From the NCBI RefSeq assembly GCF_000817735.3, contig NZ_JTJC03000002.1, forward strand, positions 814,242-878,241: 64,000 bases of DNA, given 5' to 3'. The notes beneath the pieces are model-generated. The model was given only the letters and a program-made list of their open reading frames with translations, was not told the DNA's origin and searched no databases. Positions 48,838 through 57,922 of the stretch are shown one piece after another (position 1 is the stretch's first letter; every line of letters begins with the position of its first letter). The translations under genes and the position numbers were made by a program. This DNA is from Scytonema millei VB511283 (GTDB lineage Bacteria > Cyanobacteriota > Cyanobacteriia > Cyanobacteriales > Chroococcidiopsidaceae).

Positions 48838-49682
48838 TGCATACCATCATGATTTTGGCTGCACTGGCAGTAGCTTGGAACGTGCGACAGAATTGGTCGT
48901 CAGCTTCAGGTGATTGGCAACAACGCTGGAAACAAACGCTATGGTTTTTTCTTTTTCCTCCACTAATATTAGCGATCGCCGGAATCTCGGTATTATTCAT
49001 GGGAACCCAAGGCTCGATGCTGGGTTTATCTGTAGGTTGGTATAGCTACGGACTGACAGTAATTGGATTTATCGTGGCGATCGCGCTGGGAGTTAAACTA
49101 GCATGGCAAGGCTGGCAGGCTGTGAGACAGACTCGTACTTATCCCCAGGAGCAAGTAGAGGGAGCATCTTGTCGGATTTTAGCAACTCCCGTTCTGTTCA
49201 GCGCCTTAGTTGGCTTCTGGCGACCGGAATTAGTTGTCAGCCAGGGATTGTTATACGTCCTCACCCCAGAACAGTTAGCCGCTGTAATTGCCCACGAACA
49301 AGCGCATTACCACTACCGAGATACTTTCTGGTTTTTTTGGTTGGGTTGGGTACGGACTTGTACCGGATGGTTGCCTCAGACAGAAGCGTTATGGGAAGAA
49401 TTATTACTGTTACGGGAACTGCGGGCAGATAGTCGGGCGGCTCAGCAAGTCGATCCGCTGACTTTGGCAGAATCTTTGTTATTAGTCGTGCGTTCCGCGA
49501 TCGTGCCAATGACGAGTTTTTGTGCTGCTTTCAGCGCCGCTAGTCAAGCAGAGCGGTTGAACGAACGCATCAATGCTTTATTAGAGCCATCAGCACCTTC
49601 CAGCCAACCGCAATTTAATTGGTCTTGGTTGTGGTTGTTATTGGCTCTTTTACCCTTAGTTACCCTACCATTTCATTCATAA
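48837..49682 (+). CDS. petP: M56/BlaR1-type membrane metallopeptidase, PetP-like
   Basis: A 281-aa membrane protein. Hydrophobic helices are at about 2-16, 37-60, 68-92 and a C-terminal one (WLWLLLALLPLVTLPF). The zinc site VIAHEQAHYHYRD (HExxH) lies at about 150-160, and the downstream ELRADSRAA segment supplies the third ligand. There is no penicillin-binding sensor domain, so it is the short form seen in PetP. ATG 48837 overlaps the petR stop (TAATG), indicating translational coupling. In the known system PetP is required for copper-dependent PetR degradation. Confidence 0.85.
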   Translation: MHTIMILAALAVAWNVRQNWSSASGDWQQRWKQTLWFFLFPPLILAIAGISVLFMGTQGSMLGLSVGWYSYGLTVIGFIVAIALGVKLAWQGWQAVRQTRTYPQEQVEGASCRILATPVLFSALVGFWRPELVVSQGLLYVLTPEQLAAVIAHEQAHYHYRDTFWFFWLGWVRTCTGWLPQTEALWEELLLLRELRADSRAAQQVDPLTLAESLLLVVRSAIVPMTSFCAAFSAASQAERLNERINALLEPSAPSSQPQFNWSWLWLLLALLPLVTLPFHS

Positions 49683-49793
49683 GACGTGCGACGAACAAGC
49701 ATTAGAGCCTGAAAACATTGTGAGTCAAGCATCTAAGTGCTTAAAAATAAATCGAAACGTAAACGATATGAAGATTAGCAAAGGTAGCTAACT

Positions 49794-50420
49794 TCACCCT
49801 TCACCCTTAAATTTTTTTATCGCTAAATCTACCTTTTGCCTCAAATCTTCCAAGGTAGAAGAATTATCCAAAACAACGTCAGCCCGATCGCATTTTTCCG
49901 ACAACGGCACTTGACTGTTAATTCGCGCCTGTGCTTGTTCTACAGTTAAATTATCACGCTGTATCAGTCTGTCTATTTGCTGTTGCGGCGAACAGAAAAC
50001 AACCCAGATTTCTGTGACTAAATTTGTCATTTCTGCTTCAAATAGCAAAGGGATAACTAATACCACTGTAGGGACAGATAATTTACTTATTTCTTGCTCA
50101 AAGCGATCGCGCACGTAAGGATGAATTTGTCTTTCTAACCACTGCTTTTCTGTAGAATCGTTAAAGATAATTCGCGCTAGTTGTTGACGATTCAGCGTCC
50201 CATCAGCCTGCAAGATGTTTGTACCGTAACGCTGGGCGATCGCATCTAAAATTGGCGAACCAAGTTGCACGGCTTCTCTTGCATAAATATCTGCATCAAG
50301 AACTGGTAAATGATATTCAGTTGCTAAGAATTGAGCAACAGTACTCTTACCAGTACTAATTCCACCAGTTAGACCAATGATTCGTAAGTCGTAAGTCGTA
50401 AGTCGTAAGTCGTAAGTCAC
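49794..50420 (-). CDS. coaE: Dephospho-CoA kinase
   Basis: A 208-aa enzyme for the last step of CoA synthesis. P-loop GLTGGISTGKSTVA lies at about 16-29, and the substrate region VLDADIYAREAVQLGSP and the lid RQIHPYVRDRF follow. The first 12-13 residues (TYDLRLTTYDLR) are encoded by five CGACTTA heptamers (50383-50417), so the natural N-terminus has been replaced by repeat. The start appears to be GTG 50420, two bases after the stop of cobA-hemD, suggesting coupling. Normal proteins start only a few residues before the IIGLTGG strand. Confidence 0.93.
   Translation of the reverse strand: MTYDLRLTTYDLRIIGLTGGISTGKSTVAQFLATEYHLPVLDADIYAREAVQLGSPILDAIAQRYGTNILQADGTLNRQQLARIIFNDSTEKQWLERQIHPYVRDRFEQEISKLSVPTVVLVIPLLFEAEMTNLVTEIWVVFCSPQQQIDRLIQRDNLTVEQAQARINSQVPLSEKCDRADVVLDNSSTLEDLRQKVDLAIKKFKGEG
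50383..50417. repeat. STRR encoding the coaE N-terminus
   Basis: Five perfect CGTAAGT heptamers (reverse strand ACTTACG), 35 bp, lie between the GTG start and the first conserved strand of dephospho-CoA kinase. Confidence 0.95.
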
Positions 50421-50422
50421 AA

Positions 50423-52012
50423 TTAATTCATCTTTCCACCTTTACTTACCCAACCTACAATTGCTTGTAACAAACCATCCAAAGTATATTCTTCCGCTTC
50501 TATATCGACTCTTCCCAAATGAGTTATACAGTCTTTAGAAGTTTGGGGACCAATGGAGGCTATACAAACTCCATCTAAATTAATGTTGTTATATGGTGCT
50601 ATGAGTTGGCAGAAATTTCTAACTGTTTTAGAACTAGCAAAAGTAATAATATCCACTTTATGAATTTGTAATGCTTCTAATGCTTCAGGAGCAATTGACT
50701 GCGGACATCGAGATTCATAAGCTGGGACTTCTACCACATCTGCACCTTTGGCAGTAAATTGTTTGACTAAGACTTCTCGTCCTCCAGTTTCAACTCTGGG
50801 AAATAAAACTTTTTTACCTGCTAAAGATTCAGGAAAAGTTTCTATTAAGGAATCAGCAACAAAATCAGGAGGAATAAAATCTGGTTGTAAGTATCTTTGT
50901 TGAAGATTCTGAGCGGTTTTTTGTCCTACCACAGCAATTTTTACCCCTACTAGCGCCCGCGTATCTTTACCTTTAGCTAACAGGCGTTCAAAAAAATAAT
51001 CTACACCATTCGTAGAAGTCAAAACCAACCAATCAAAATCTGATAACTGGGCGATCGCATTATCTAACCCCATCCAACTCGAAGGCGCACCAATCTCCAA
51101 TGCTGGCATTTCAATAGCTGTCGCACCCATCTCTACCAGGCGATCGCAAAATTGACTCGATTGTCCCAGCGATCGGGTAACGAGGACTGTTTTACCTAAA
51201 AGTGGTGTGTGGGGAGAGTGGCTAGTGGCTAGTGGCTGGTGGCTAGAATAACTTTCTTGTCTCCCTTGTCTCCCTTGTCCTTTCTCCTGTGGTTGCAAAT
51301 ACTCGCGCCAGCCAACGACTTCACCCACCACGATCGCGGCAGGAGAAAGGCTCAAGCCATCGGTTTGCGCTACAACTGTTTCGAGGGTGGCAGTCCAAAC
51401 TTGCTGTTTTGCAGTTCCCGCCCAACGCACGATCGCAATTGGCGTATGAGGCGATCGCCCGTGTCTGACTAATTGCTTGACAATCTCCGGTAACTGTTGC
51501 CCTCCCATCAGAAACACCAGGGTTCCGATTGATGCTAAACCTTCCCAATTGACAAGTTCTGGTTCATGGGCAGTTGTCACGGCAAAACAACGACTCATCA
51601 CCGGATCGGTGAGGGGAATTCCTGCTAGTGTGGGTGCGGCTAAGGCGGAAGAAATTCCAGGTATAACCTCAAACGGGCAGCCTGCGGTAACTAATGCCTC
51701 AATTTCTGCTGCGGCTCGTCCAAAAATGAACGGATCGCCGCTTTTGAGCCGAACGATTTGTTGTCCTGTTTGGCAATACTCGACTAGTAAGCGATCGATT
51801 TCTGCTTGAGGGGTGCTGGATTGTCCGCCGCGCTTACCGACATCAAGTTTGAGGCAATTTGACGGCACTAGTTCTAACAATTGCGGATCGACTAAAGCAT
51901 CGTAGATCAATACTTCTGCTTGGCTCAACAGTTGCAGTGCCCTAACAGTTAGATAATCAATACTTCCTGGTCCCGCACCGACCAGGTAAACTTTACCCGT
52001 TGTGTTCATCAT
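50423..52012 (-). CDS. cobA-hemD: Fused uroporphyrinogen-III C-methyltransferase / uroporphyrinogen-III synthase
   Basis: A 529-aa bifunctional tetrapyrrole enzyme. The CobA half (about 5-245) makes precorrin-2; it has VYLVGAGPGSIDYLTVRAL, RLKSGDPFIFGRAAAEIEAL and the GISSALAAPTLAGIPLT loop. The HemD half (about 270-520) cyclises hydroxymethylbilane to uroporphyrinogen III; it begins LGKTVLVTRSLGQSSQF. The domains are joined by a linker encoded by GTGGCTA and CTCCCTTGT-type repeats (51217-51283). The fusion occurs in several cyanobacteria. The start is one of two adjacent ATGs (52012). coaE follows after two bases. Confidence 0.93.
   Translation of the reverse strand: MMNTTGKVYLVGAGPGSIDYLTVRALQLLSQAEVLIYDALVDPQLLELVPSNCLKLDVGKRGGQSSTPQAEIDRLLVEYCQTGQQIVRLKSGDPFIFGRAAAEIEALVTAGCPFEVIPGISSALAAPTLAGIPLTDPVMSRCFAVTTAHEPELVNWEGLASIGTLVFLMGGQQLPEIVKQLVRHGRSPHTPIAIVRWAGTAKQQVWTATLETVVAQTDGLSLSPAAIVVGEVVGWREYLQPQEKGQGRQGRQESYSSHQPLATSHSPHTPLLGKTVLVTRSLGQSSQFCDRLVEMGATAIEMPALEIGAPSSWMGLDNAIAQLSDFDWLVLTSTNGVDYFFERLLAKGKDTRALVGVKIAVVGQKTAQNLQQRYLQPDFIPPDFVADSLIETFPESLAGKKVLFPRVETGGREVLVKQFTAKGADVVEVPAYESRCPQSIAPEALEALQIHKVDIITFASSKTVRNFCQLIAPYNNINLDGVCIASIGPQTSKDCITHLGRVDIEAEEYTLDGLLQAIVGWVSKGGKMN
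51217..51283. repeat. In-frame STRR in cobA-hemD linker
   Basis: GTGGCTA units and TCTCCCTTG-type units encode a Gly/Arg/Gln and Ser/His/Pro-rich linker between the two enzymatic domains. Confidence 0.85.
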
Positions 52013-52029
52013 GCTTCGTCATGCAACCC

Positions 52030-52401
52030 TCAGATTTTATGGTAATTGGTAATGGGTAATTGGTAATAGTGCATTAGTTGGCTCGTGCGATCGCTAAAAG
52101 GCATCTTTTGGGCAAAAGCTTCTACAAACTTGGCTTGGGGTACGTTGTGTTGCGCTCGTTTCAAAGATAAAGGAGACGCATCTAACTCCGTCACCTCTTG
52201 AGAATATTTCACCCATACCTCAGTTGCTTGACCGCTGCCGCAACAAAGATCCAAAACTTGGGTATTGGGCTGAATTGTTAAGTTTTGCAAAGCTAATTGA
52301 CGCAACTTTCCTTCTCCACCCACGCTTAACGCCGCTAATCGAGAAACTGTATCGTAAAACCATTGATAGCGATAGCTCCATTCTCGTAATATTGTTACTA
52401 T
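52030..52401 (-). pseudogene. Class I SAM methyltransferase, truncated and without start codon
   Basis: The frame encodes REWSYRYQWFYDTVSRLAAL, QVLDLCCGSGQATE (SAM-binding motif I) and FAQKMPFSD, the first third of a class I methyltransferase. Where the ATG should be (52399-52401) the reverse-strand codon is ATA, and an in-frame TGA lies just upstream. After QKMPFSD the frame enters TTGGTAA repeats and ends, so about two-thirds of the gene is missing. The internal ATG/GTG starts would not give a complete domain. It looks like a remnant. Confidence 0.6.
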
Positions 52402-52515
52402 GTTTCAATCCTCATGAATATTTGTTGACCGATATTCCGAATAAAGATGTATTGTTAAAAGATGTATTGTTAAAATCAGTAACAAAGCTGAAGAAATTGG
52501 GGTAACAAAACTGCT

Positions 52516-53679
52516 ATGGGTCGAGTGGGAGTACTATTACTTAATCTAGGTGGACCGGATCGACTAGAGGATGTCAGACCATTTCTATTTAACTTGTTTG
52601 CCGATCCGGAAATTATTCGCCTGCCGTTTCCCTGGCTGCAAAAACCCCTGGCATGGTGGATTTCAACCGTACGCACGAAGCGATCGCAAGAAAACTATAA
52701 GCAGATAGGTGGTGGCTCTCCCTTACGGCGCATTACGGAAGCCCAAGCACAAGCGCTACAAGCACGACTAGAAGAAAAAGGGCAACCAACTCAAATGTAC
52801 ATTGGGATGCGTTACTGGCATCCATTCACCGAAGAAGCGATCGCCCGCATCAAACGCGATGGCATTGAACATCTGGTGATTTTACCACTCTACCCGCAAT
52901 TTTCTATTAGCACTAGTGGTTCTAGCTTCCGCTTGCTGCAACAAATGTGGTTAGAAGACCCCAAATTAAACAGCATTGAATATACAGTTATTCCCTCTTG
53001 GTACAAGCAACCAGGCTATCTGCAAGCAATGGCGCAGTTAATTGCTCAAGAGGTAGATGGATTTGCCAATCCTGATGCAGTCCATGTCTTCTTTAGCGCT
53101 CATGGCGTACCAAAAAGTTACGTTGAGGAAGCAGGCGACCCCTATCAGCAAGAAATTGAGGAATGTACGGCGCTAATAATGCAGACCCTCAACCGCCCCA
53201 ATGCTTATACCTTAGCCTATCAAAGCCGTGTTGGTCCCGTGGAATGGCTGCAACCATATACAGAAGATGCCATTCAAGAATTGGGTCAGCAAGGTGTGCA
53301 AGACATGGTTGTCGTACCGATCAGTTTTGTCTCCGAACATATAGAAACTCTGCAAGAAATTGATATGGAGTATCGAGAAGTTGCAGAGTCAGTAGGTATA
53401 CATAACTTCCGTCGCGTCCCAGCGCTCAACACTCACACTCAGTTTATCGATGGGATGGCAGATTTAACCATCGAAGCCTTGAATTCTCCCAGCGTTAAAC
53501 TGTCTCAAGTGTCGCAGATGAAAAAGCGGGTCAGAATGTACCCTCAAGAGCGATGGCAGTGGGGCATGACGACTTCGGCAGAAATTTGGAATGGTAGAAT
53601 TGCCATGCTCGGCTTTATCGCCCTGATTATCGAGCTAATCACTGGCAAAGGACTATTGCACGCAGTCGGAATTTTATAG
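52516..53679 (+). CDS. hemH: Ferrochelatase with C-terminal chlorophyll a/b-binding (HLIP) helix
   Basis: A 387-aa enzyme that inserts iron into protoporphyrin IX. The N-terminus [20 protein letters not shown], the [14 protein letters not shown] segment, the catalytic His in [14 protein letters not shown] and [16 protein letters not shown] are intact. The last 40 residues ([20 protein letters not shown]) form the chlorophyll-binding helix found in cyanobacterial and plant ferrochelatases, which anchors the enzyme in the thylakoid and links heme to chlorophyll status. ATG 52516 is the family start. It is near the cobA-hemD gene of the same pathway, but on the opposite strand. Confidence 0.97.
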   Translation: MGRVGVLLLNLGGPDRLEDVRPFLFNLFADPEIIRLPFPWLQKPLAWWISTVRTKRSQENYKQIGGGSPLRRITEAQAQALQARLEEKGQPTQMYIGMRYWHPFTEEAIARIKRDGIEHLVILPLYPQFSISTSGSSFRLLQQMWLEDPKLNSIEYTVIPSWYKQPGYLQAMAQLIAQEVDGFANPDAVHVFFSAHGVPKSYVEEAGDPYQQEIEECTALIMQTLNRPNAYTLAYQSRVGPVEWLQPYTEDAIQELGQQGVQDMVVVPISFVSEHIETLQEIDMEYREVAESVGIHNFRRVPALNTHTQFIDGMADLTIEALNSPSVKLSQVSQMKKRVRMYPQERWQWGMTTSAEIWNGRIAMLGFIALIIELITGKGLLHAVGIL

Positions 53680-53809
53680 GGAGTAGGGAGTAGTTTTTGA
53701 CTTACGACTTACGACTTACTTATCCACTCTAAATAGTGGCACATTCTAAGTTACGCAAAGTCACGCTCTCTGGTTTGATATGGGGCGACCCATTTGGTCT
53801 ATCAAACCC

Positions 53810-54178
53810 ATGAGCTACGATCCAACTAAGTTAAATCACTCAGAAATACTGTCTCTATTAGCTTCAGGTGTGCTGGAGTATTTTGGACGCATCAAAGCAG
53901 GAGAAAAAGATCCATTTCCCTATCCCGATCCTTTAATTAGGGGATTTAATCAACTGAGTATTGCCTGTGCATTGCAAAACGTAGAACGCTCTAAAAGACC
54001 GAAAGGCGTTGTAGAGTTTGTGGAGACATGGGGAAAATTGCCATTGACAAAATGGGCGTTAAAGTTGGAGGTAGCAGACTATGATTTTGCTGCGGATGAC
54101 TGTTTAATTAAGCCGGACTTGAGTAAACCAACGCAATTGTGCAAAGATTTGGCGCGGGGATTGCGGTTGGTGTCTTAA
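53810..54178 (+). CDS. Conserved cyanobacterial hypothetical protein
   Basis: A protein of about 122 aa with no recognised family. It is amphipathic, with HSEILSLLASGVLEYFGRI, KDPFPYPDP and VVEFVETWGKLPLTKWALKL. The frame also opens ten codons earlier at ATG 53780; I prefer ATG 53810 (MSYDPTKLNHSE) because the earlier part looks like leader. No signal peptide is seen. Co-direction with hemH is not close enough to imply an operon. Confidence 0.55.
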   Translation: MSYDPTKLNHSEILSLLASGVLEYFGRIKAGEKDPFPYPDPLIRGFNQLSIACALQNVERSKRPKGVVEFVETWGKLPLTKWALKLEVADYDFAADDCLIKPDLSKPTQLCKDLARGLRLVS

Positions 54179-54204
54179 TGCGATCGCCTAATTTTAATTA
54201 AAGC

Positions 54205-54417
54205 TTAAATCTCGTCTAAATTTACATCAAAAGTTTGTTCTGCTACTGTTACAGTGTCACCCGATCTTAACTTGCGTCCGCGTCTGGTCTCCAGTATGCC
54301 ATTAACGAGAACCTCACCTCCCTGAATTATTAGTTTGGCTTGTCCGCCTGTTGCTGCTATGCCAATTAATTTTAAAAATTGATCGAGTTTAATTGTATTA
54401 TCACTGTTACTAATCAT
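54205..54417 (-). CDS. S4-domain RNA-binding protein (YbcJ/RqcP-like)
   Basis: A 70-aa protein that consists of one S4 fold: KLDQFLKLIGIAATGGQAKL, IQGGEVLVNGILETRRGRKL, RSGDTVTVAEQTF. YbcJ-like proteins bind RNA and may assist ribosome or peptidyl-tRNA quality control. The frame is open to a TTG at 54435, but ATG 54417 gives the standard N-terminus. It directly follows the methyltransferase gene (15-bp gap) on the same strand. Confidence 0.85.
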   Translation of the reverse strand: MISNSDNTIKLDQFLKLIGIAATGGQAKLIIQGGEVLVNGILETRRGRKLRSGDTVTVAEQTFDVNLDEI

Positions 54418-54431
54418 GAAAAATCTCAAAC

Positions 54432-55238
54432 TCAACTTTTACGAGCAAAAACAAATAAGCTATTAACATCATGCCAAAATCCTTGCTCTGTTGACGAGGC
54501 ATGGATCTCTGCGATGTATTCTGTTTTAAGCTGCGCTAATTTGTCTGGAGGTAGTTGAAACACCTGGTAGCCGTAGGCGCTATTAGCATTTGCGTTCCAT
54601 GCTGACTCTGCATCATTGAGATAAAAGCCAAACTGTTGAGTTACAACTTTAATATTTTGAAATCCAACTTGCTGAAGTAGATATTGGCACTTTTCAGGAT
54701 TACCGAGAGTTGCGTTAGGATTGGGAACGGTAATTCCATATATTTGGGCTTTCTCTCTAAATAAAATAGATGCAGTATGAGCTGTTTCAGCAAAACAGGA
54801 AAAAGCTACTATTCCACCTGTATTTAAAAAACGATACCACTGACATAGGGAGGTAAAAACATCTGTGAGATAGGCGATCGCAGCGGAACAAAAAATCACA
54901 TCAAAGCTGTTATCGTCAAAATTTAAATCGTCTGCGTCCGCTTCAAGCAATTCAATATTTTGTAATTTTTCTAACTCAACTTTGCGCTGTGCTTGTGCTA
55001 GCATTCCCGTGGAAATATCTACTCCCAATACATAACCTGCATCTCCTACGATTTTTGCTGCCGCGATCGCCACTATTCCCGTACCAGTTGCCACATCCAA
55101 AACTCTTTGTCCCGGCTTGAGTTGCGCTAATTCTATTAAAGGTTTGGCAAAACGATAGCGAAACTCGTTGTCATAATTAATTCTCGAATTAAAATCTGTA
55201 ATAATTTGCTGCTTGTATTCATTCATCCGAGTTGTCAT
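54432..55238 (-). CDS. Class I SAM-dependent methyltransferase (UbiE-like)
   Basis: A 268-aa protein. The SAM-binding motif I is VLDVATGTGIVAIAAAK (about 45-61), motif II LGVDISTGMLAQA, with DDLNFDDNSFDVIFCSAAIA next. The overall pattern is that of UbiE/Coq5-type small-molecule methyltransferases. The C-terminal part is divergent. The substrate cannot be assigned. The start is ATG 55238. The S4 gene follows closely and may be co-transcribed. Confidence 0.8.
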   Translation of the reverse strand: MTTRMNEYKQQIITDFNSRINYDNEFRYRFAKPLIELAQLKPGQRVLDVATGTGIVAIAAAKIVGDAGYVLGVDISTGMLAQAQRKVELEKLQNIELLEADADDLNFDDNSFDVIFCSAAIAYLTDVFTSLCQWYRFLNTGGIVAFSCFAETAHTASILFREKAQIYGITVPNPNATLGNPEKCQYLLQQVGFQNIKVVTQQFGFYLNDAESAWNANANSAYGYQVFQLPPDKLAQLKTEYIAEIHASSTEQGFWHDVNSLFVFARKS

Positions 55239-55259
55239 TAGTATTTTCCCTACTCCTGT

Positions 55260-55324
55260 ACGGGCAGGTTTAACTACTGAATATTTTGTTCTATTGTAGC
55301 TAGGCTCGATAAACCTGCCCCTAC
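55260..55324. repeat. Interspersed palindrome (GGGCAGGTTTA arms)
   Basis: GGGCAGGTTTA (55262-55272) and TAAACCTGCCC (55310-55320) are perfect 11-bp arms around 37 bp. The arms match the duplicated repeat at 38721-38822. Confidence 0.85.
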
Positions 55325-55423
55325 AACTCCCTACTCCCTAATATTTATCCGAAATTACCACAATGACATTTGTATAGGTGATTGACAAGAATTTGAGCAG
55401 AGGCGATCGCAAGGATAATTAAA

Positions 55424-57067
55424 ATGCCGACGAAAAAATCAAATTTGCTCCCTGCTGTTGTAGCTATCGGGATTGTAGCAGGAGGTACAGCGGCTTATTG
55501 GTATTTTAAAGGAAATTTTGGCAGTGGCACGAGTCCTTTGGCAAGTGCTAAAGTCGTACCAGATGAAGCATTGATGGCAGCTTTTATTTCGACTGATTCT
55601 AGTGCTTTGGCGCAGTTACAGCGATTTGGCACTCCTGAAGCCGAAAAGTTAGTTGAAAAAAGCCTGCAAGACTTCGATCTCCAAGTATTAACAAAATCTA
55701 AGATTAATTACGAACAAGATATCAAACCTTGGTTGGGTAGCGTCACAATCGCCGTACTACCACCTAGTTCTGCTAAGCAATTACAAGCAACACCATTCTC
55801 GGCTCAATCGAATATTTTACTAGTACTAGGAATCAAAAATGGATTGAGTGCCTGGAACTTTAGCAAGAAACTAAAAGCCGATAAAACAGTTACGAGTCAA
55901 GAATTCGATTACAAAGGACAAAAAATTACTGAATCAACCAGTCAAGGCGAACCAATTTACAGTAGCATTCTTGATGGTCGTGTCGTTCTCGCTCCAGCTA
56001 AACAAGCAGTAGAACAAGCGATCGATACTTATAAAGGAGAACCTTCTTTTGCTACCAAAGCAGGTATAGACAGCACTTTTGCCCAAAGCTTACAACTCAA
56101 AAACCCGATCGCGCAAATTTATTTACCCGATTATGCAAGTGCAGTCCAACAATTAACGGCTACTAATCCGGCTGGATTACCTCCACAAACTTTAGCACAG
56201 TTGCAATCGGTCAAAGCTGTAGTTGCAGGTGTGGGTGTAGATGACATGGGAATACGGATGAAAGCGATCGCGCAGTTAAATCCTAATGCCATCAACATAC
56301 AATATCAAAACTCGCCTAGTAAGGTCGTGACTCGATTTCCCGTCGATACGCTGGCTTTATTAACTGGTGCGGGAATCAGTCGCACTTGGGCGGCGTTTGT
56401 CGATCGAACTAGAGATTTACCGGAAGTCAAGCAAGGATTGGACTCTGCAAGGCGATCGCTCAAAACAACTTACAATCTCGATCTAGACCGAGATGTTTTT
56501 GGTTGGATGGATGGAGAATTTGCCATTGGTGCAATTTCATCTAGCCAGGGGATGTTAGCTTCCTTGGGATTTGGCGGCGTACTGATGTTTCAAACTAGCG
56601 ATCGCGCTACGGCTGAATCGACTCTCAGTAAACTCGATGCGATCGCTAGAAGTAATTTTTTAGCTGTCGTTCCCAGAGATATTAATGGTAATAGCGTTAC
56701 TGAATGGCAAGTTCCCGCCCAAGGTGCGATTGTCGGTCACGGCTGGTTAGATCGAGATACAATGTTTATCGCTGTGGGCGAACCGATTGTAGAGGCGATC
56801 GCCAAGCCTTCCGGTAAGTCTCTTGACAGTAGCGAAGTTTTCAAAGCTGCAACTGGTTCTCTGCTACAACCTAATGCAGGTTACTTCTACTTAGATATGG
56901 ATAAAACCATGTCATTACTTGCAAGTAAACCCTTAAGCACCGCGATCGATCCAGAAGCGACTGCGATTATCAACTCTATTCGCGGTATCGGTATCACCGC
57001 CAGCAACCCCGACAAAACCACAAGTCAAATGGAGTTACTCGTCGCACTCAAACAGAGAAATCAGTGA
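55424..57067 (+). CDS. DUF3352 protein
   Basis: A 547-aa protein. An N-terminal membrane anchor (LLPAVVAIGIVAGGTAAYWYF) is followed by a large extracytoplasmic domain. The pattern of ALMAAFISTDSSALAQLQRF, KPWLGSVTIAVLP, FGWMDGEFAIGAI, and the end SIRGIGITASNPDKTTSQMEL matches cyanobacterial DUF3352 proteins. The function is unknown; it may be a periplasmic or thylakoid-lumen factor. AGGATAATTAAA precedes ATG 55424. It is transcribed alone. Confidence 0.8.
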   Translation: MPTKKSNLLPAVVAIGIVAGGTAAYWYFKGNFGSGTSPLASAKVVPDEALMAAFISTDSSALAQLQRFGTPEAEKLVEKSLQDFDLQVLTKSKINYEQDIKPWLGSVTIAVLPPSSAKQLQATPFSAQSNILLVLGIKNGLSAWNFSKKLKADKTVTSQEFDYKGQKITESTSQGEPIYSSILDGRVVLAPAKQAVEQAIDTYKGEPSFATKAGIDSTFAQSLQLKNPIAQIYLPDYASAVQQLTATNPAGLPPQTLAQLQSVKAVVAGVGVDDMGIRMKAIAQLNPNAINIQYQNSPSKVVTRFPVDTLALLTGAGISRTWAAFVDRTRDLPEVKQGLDSARRSLKTTYNLDLDRDVFGWMDGEFAIGAISSSQGMLASLGFGGVLMFQTSDRATAESTLSKLDAIARSNFLAVVPRDINGNSVTEWQVPAQGAIVGHGWLDRDTMFIAVGEPIVEAIAKPSGKSLDSSEVFKAATGSLLQPNAGYFYLDMDKTMSLLASKPLSTAIDPEATAIINSIRGIGITASNPDKTTSQMELLVALKQRNQ

Positions 57068-57165
57068 ACAGTTATCAGTGACTAGTGACTGGTGACTGGT
57101 GACTAGATGAAGAATTCAGCCACTAGCTACTAGCCACTAGCCACTCACTACTCGCCGAAATAAAT
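57068..57165. repeat. STRR: GTGACTG/TAGTGAC and TAGCCAC heptamers
   Basis: GTGACTA/GTGACTG units, then TAGCTAC/TAGCCAC/TCACTAC units, in the gap after the DUF3352 gene. Confidence 0.9.
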
Positions 57166-57278
57166 TAACTCTTCTTACAGTAGGAAGCGGGTTTGCAGAT
57201 GCTTAGTTAAAATGCAGGTAGTTCCATGCTGTCTACCACTTTTATACCTGTTCCCGATCGCAGAGTTAAGAATCAATT

Positions 57279-57719
57279 ATGAACGCTGGACTTCTAAATA
57301 GAATCCCTCTGCTACCTGTTGTTGCCCTTTGGCTAGCATATGCATTATTGGGATGGTATCTCTCTGCATACCACATTTTTTGGTTTGTTGGAGCTTGCAT
57401 AGCAGCTGTAGGTTTAGCTTTATCTTGGAAAAGTATTGCTGCTTTAGAGCAAATTATGAAATTTGCTTCTCAAGGTCTTTTACTAATTGTTGCAATGCTT
57501 TTGATCTGCGTGTTAATTGCTTTAGCTGCGGCGCGCTCGATCCTAATTCCGATTATTGTTATACCTTTGGCTATCACATTCTTGGCAAATGTAGAAATGC
57601 GATTTGCGGGTTTTAGTCGATTTAATACTTTTTTGTTTTTAGCAGTTGTAGCAGCTTTTGGTTTGGGTTTTGGCGAGATTATCGATCTCTTGTTCTTAGC
57701 ATCCAATCACAAATATTAG
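57279..57719 (+). CDS. Small hypothetical membrane protein
   Basis: A 146-aa protein with four likely transmembrane helices: PLLPVVALWLAYALLGWYLS, HIFWFVGACIAAVGLALSW, GLLLIVAMLLICVLIALAAA and FLFLAVVAAFGLGFGEI. A charged segment (SKSIAALEQIMK-like) lies between helices 2 and 3. No family was recognised. ATG 57279 is probable. Confidence 0.6.
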   Translation: MNAGLLNRIPLLPVVALWLAYALLGWYLSAYHIFWFVGACIAAVGLALSWKSIAALEQIMKFASQGLLLIVAMLLICVLIALAAARSILIPIIVIPLAITFLANVEMRFAGFSRFNTFLFLAVVAAFGLGFGEIIDLLFLASNHKY

Positions 57720-57785
57720 TAGGGGTGGTTTTAGACAACAGATTTTCCTTACCCAAATAGCTATCGGGTAAAACCCGCCCGTACA
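57720..57785. repeat. Interspersed palindrome after 57279 gene
   Basis: AGGGGTGGTTTTA and TAAAACCCGCCC form imperfect arms around an AT-rich centre (57721-57780). It looks related to the GGGCAGGTTTA family. Confidence 0.5.
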
Positions 57786-57922
57786 ATCACTGCTAAGGAT
57801 ACGTACTGGTGCATAAGTCAAGCATTTTGTCAACGAATTTTAAAAATAATCCGTAAAACCGCGATCGCGGCTGGTAGAGATCGGTATATCGCGTTGATTT
57901 TCCATAGGAAATTTATGCAACT

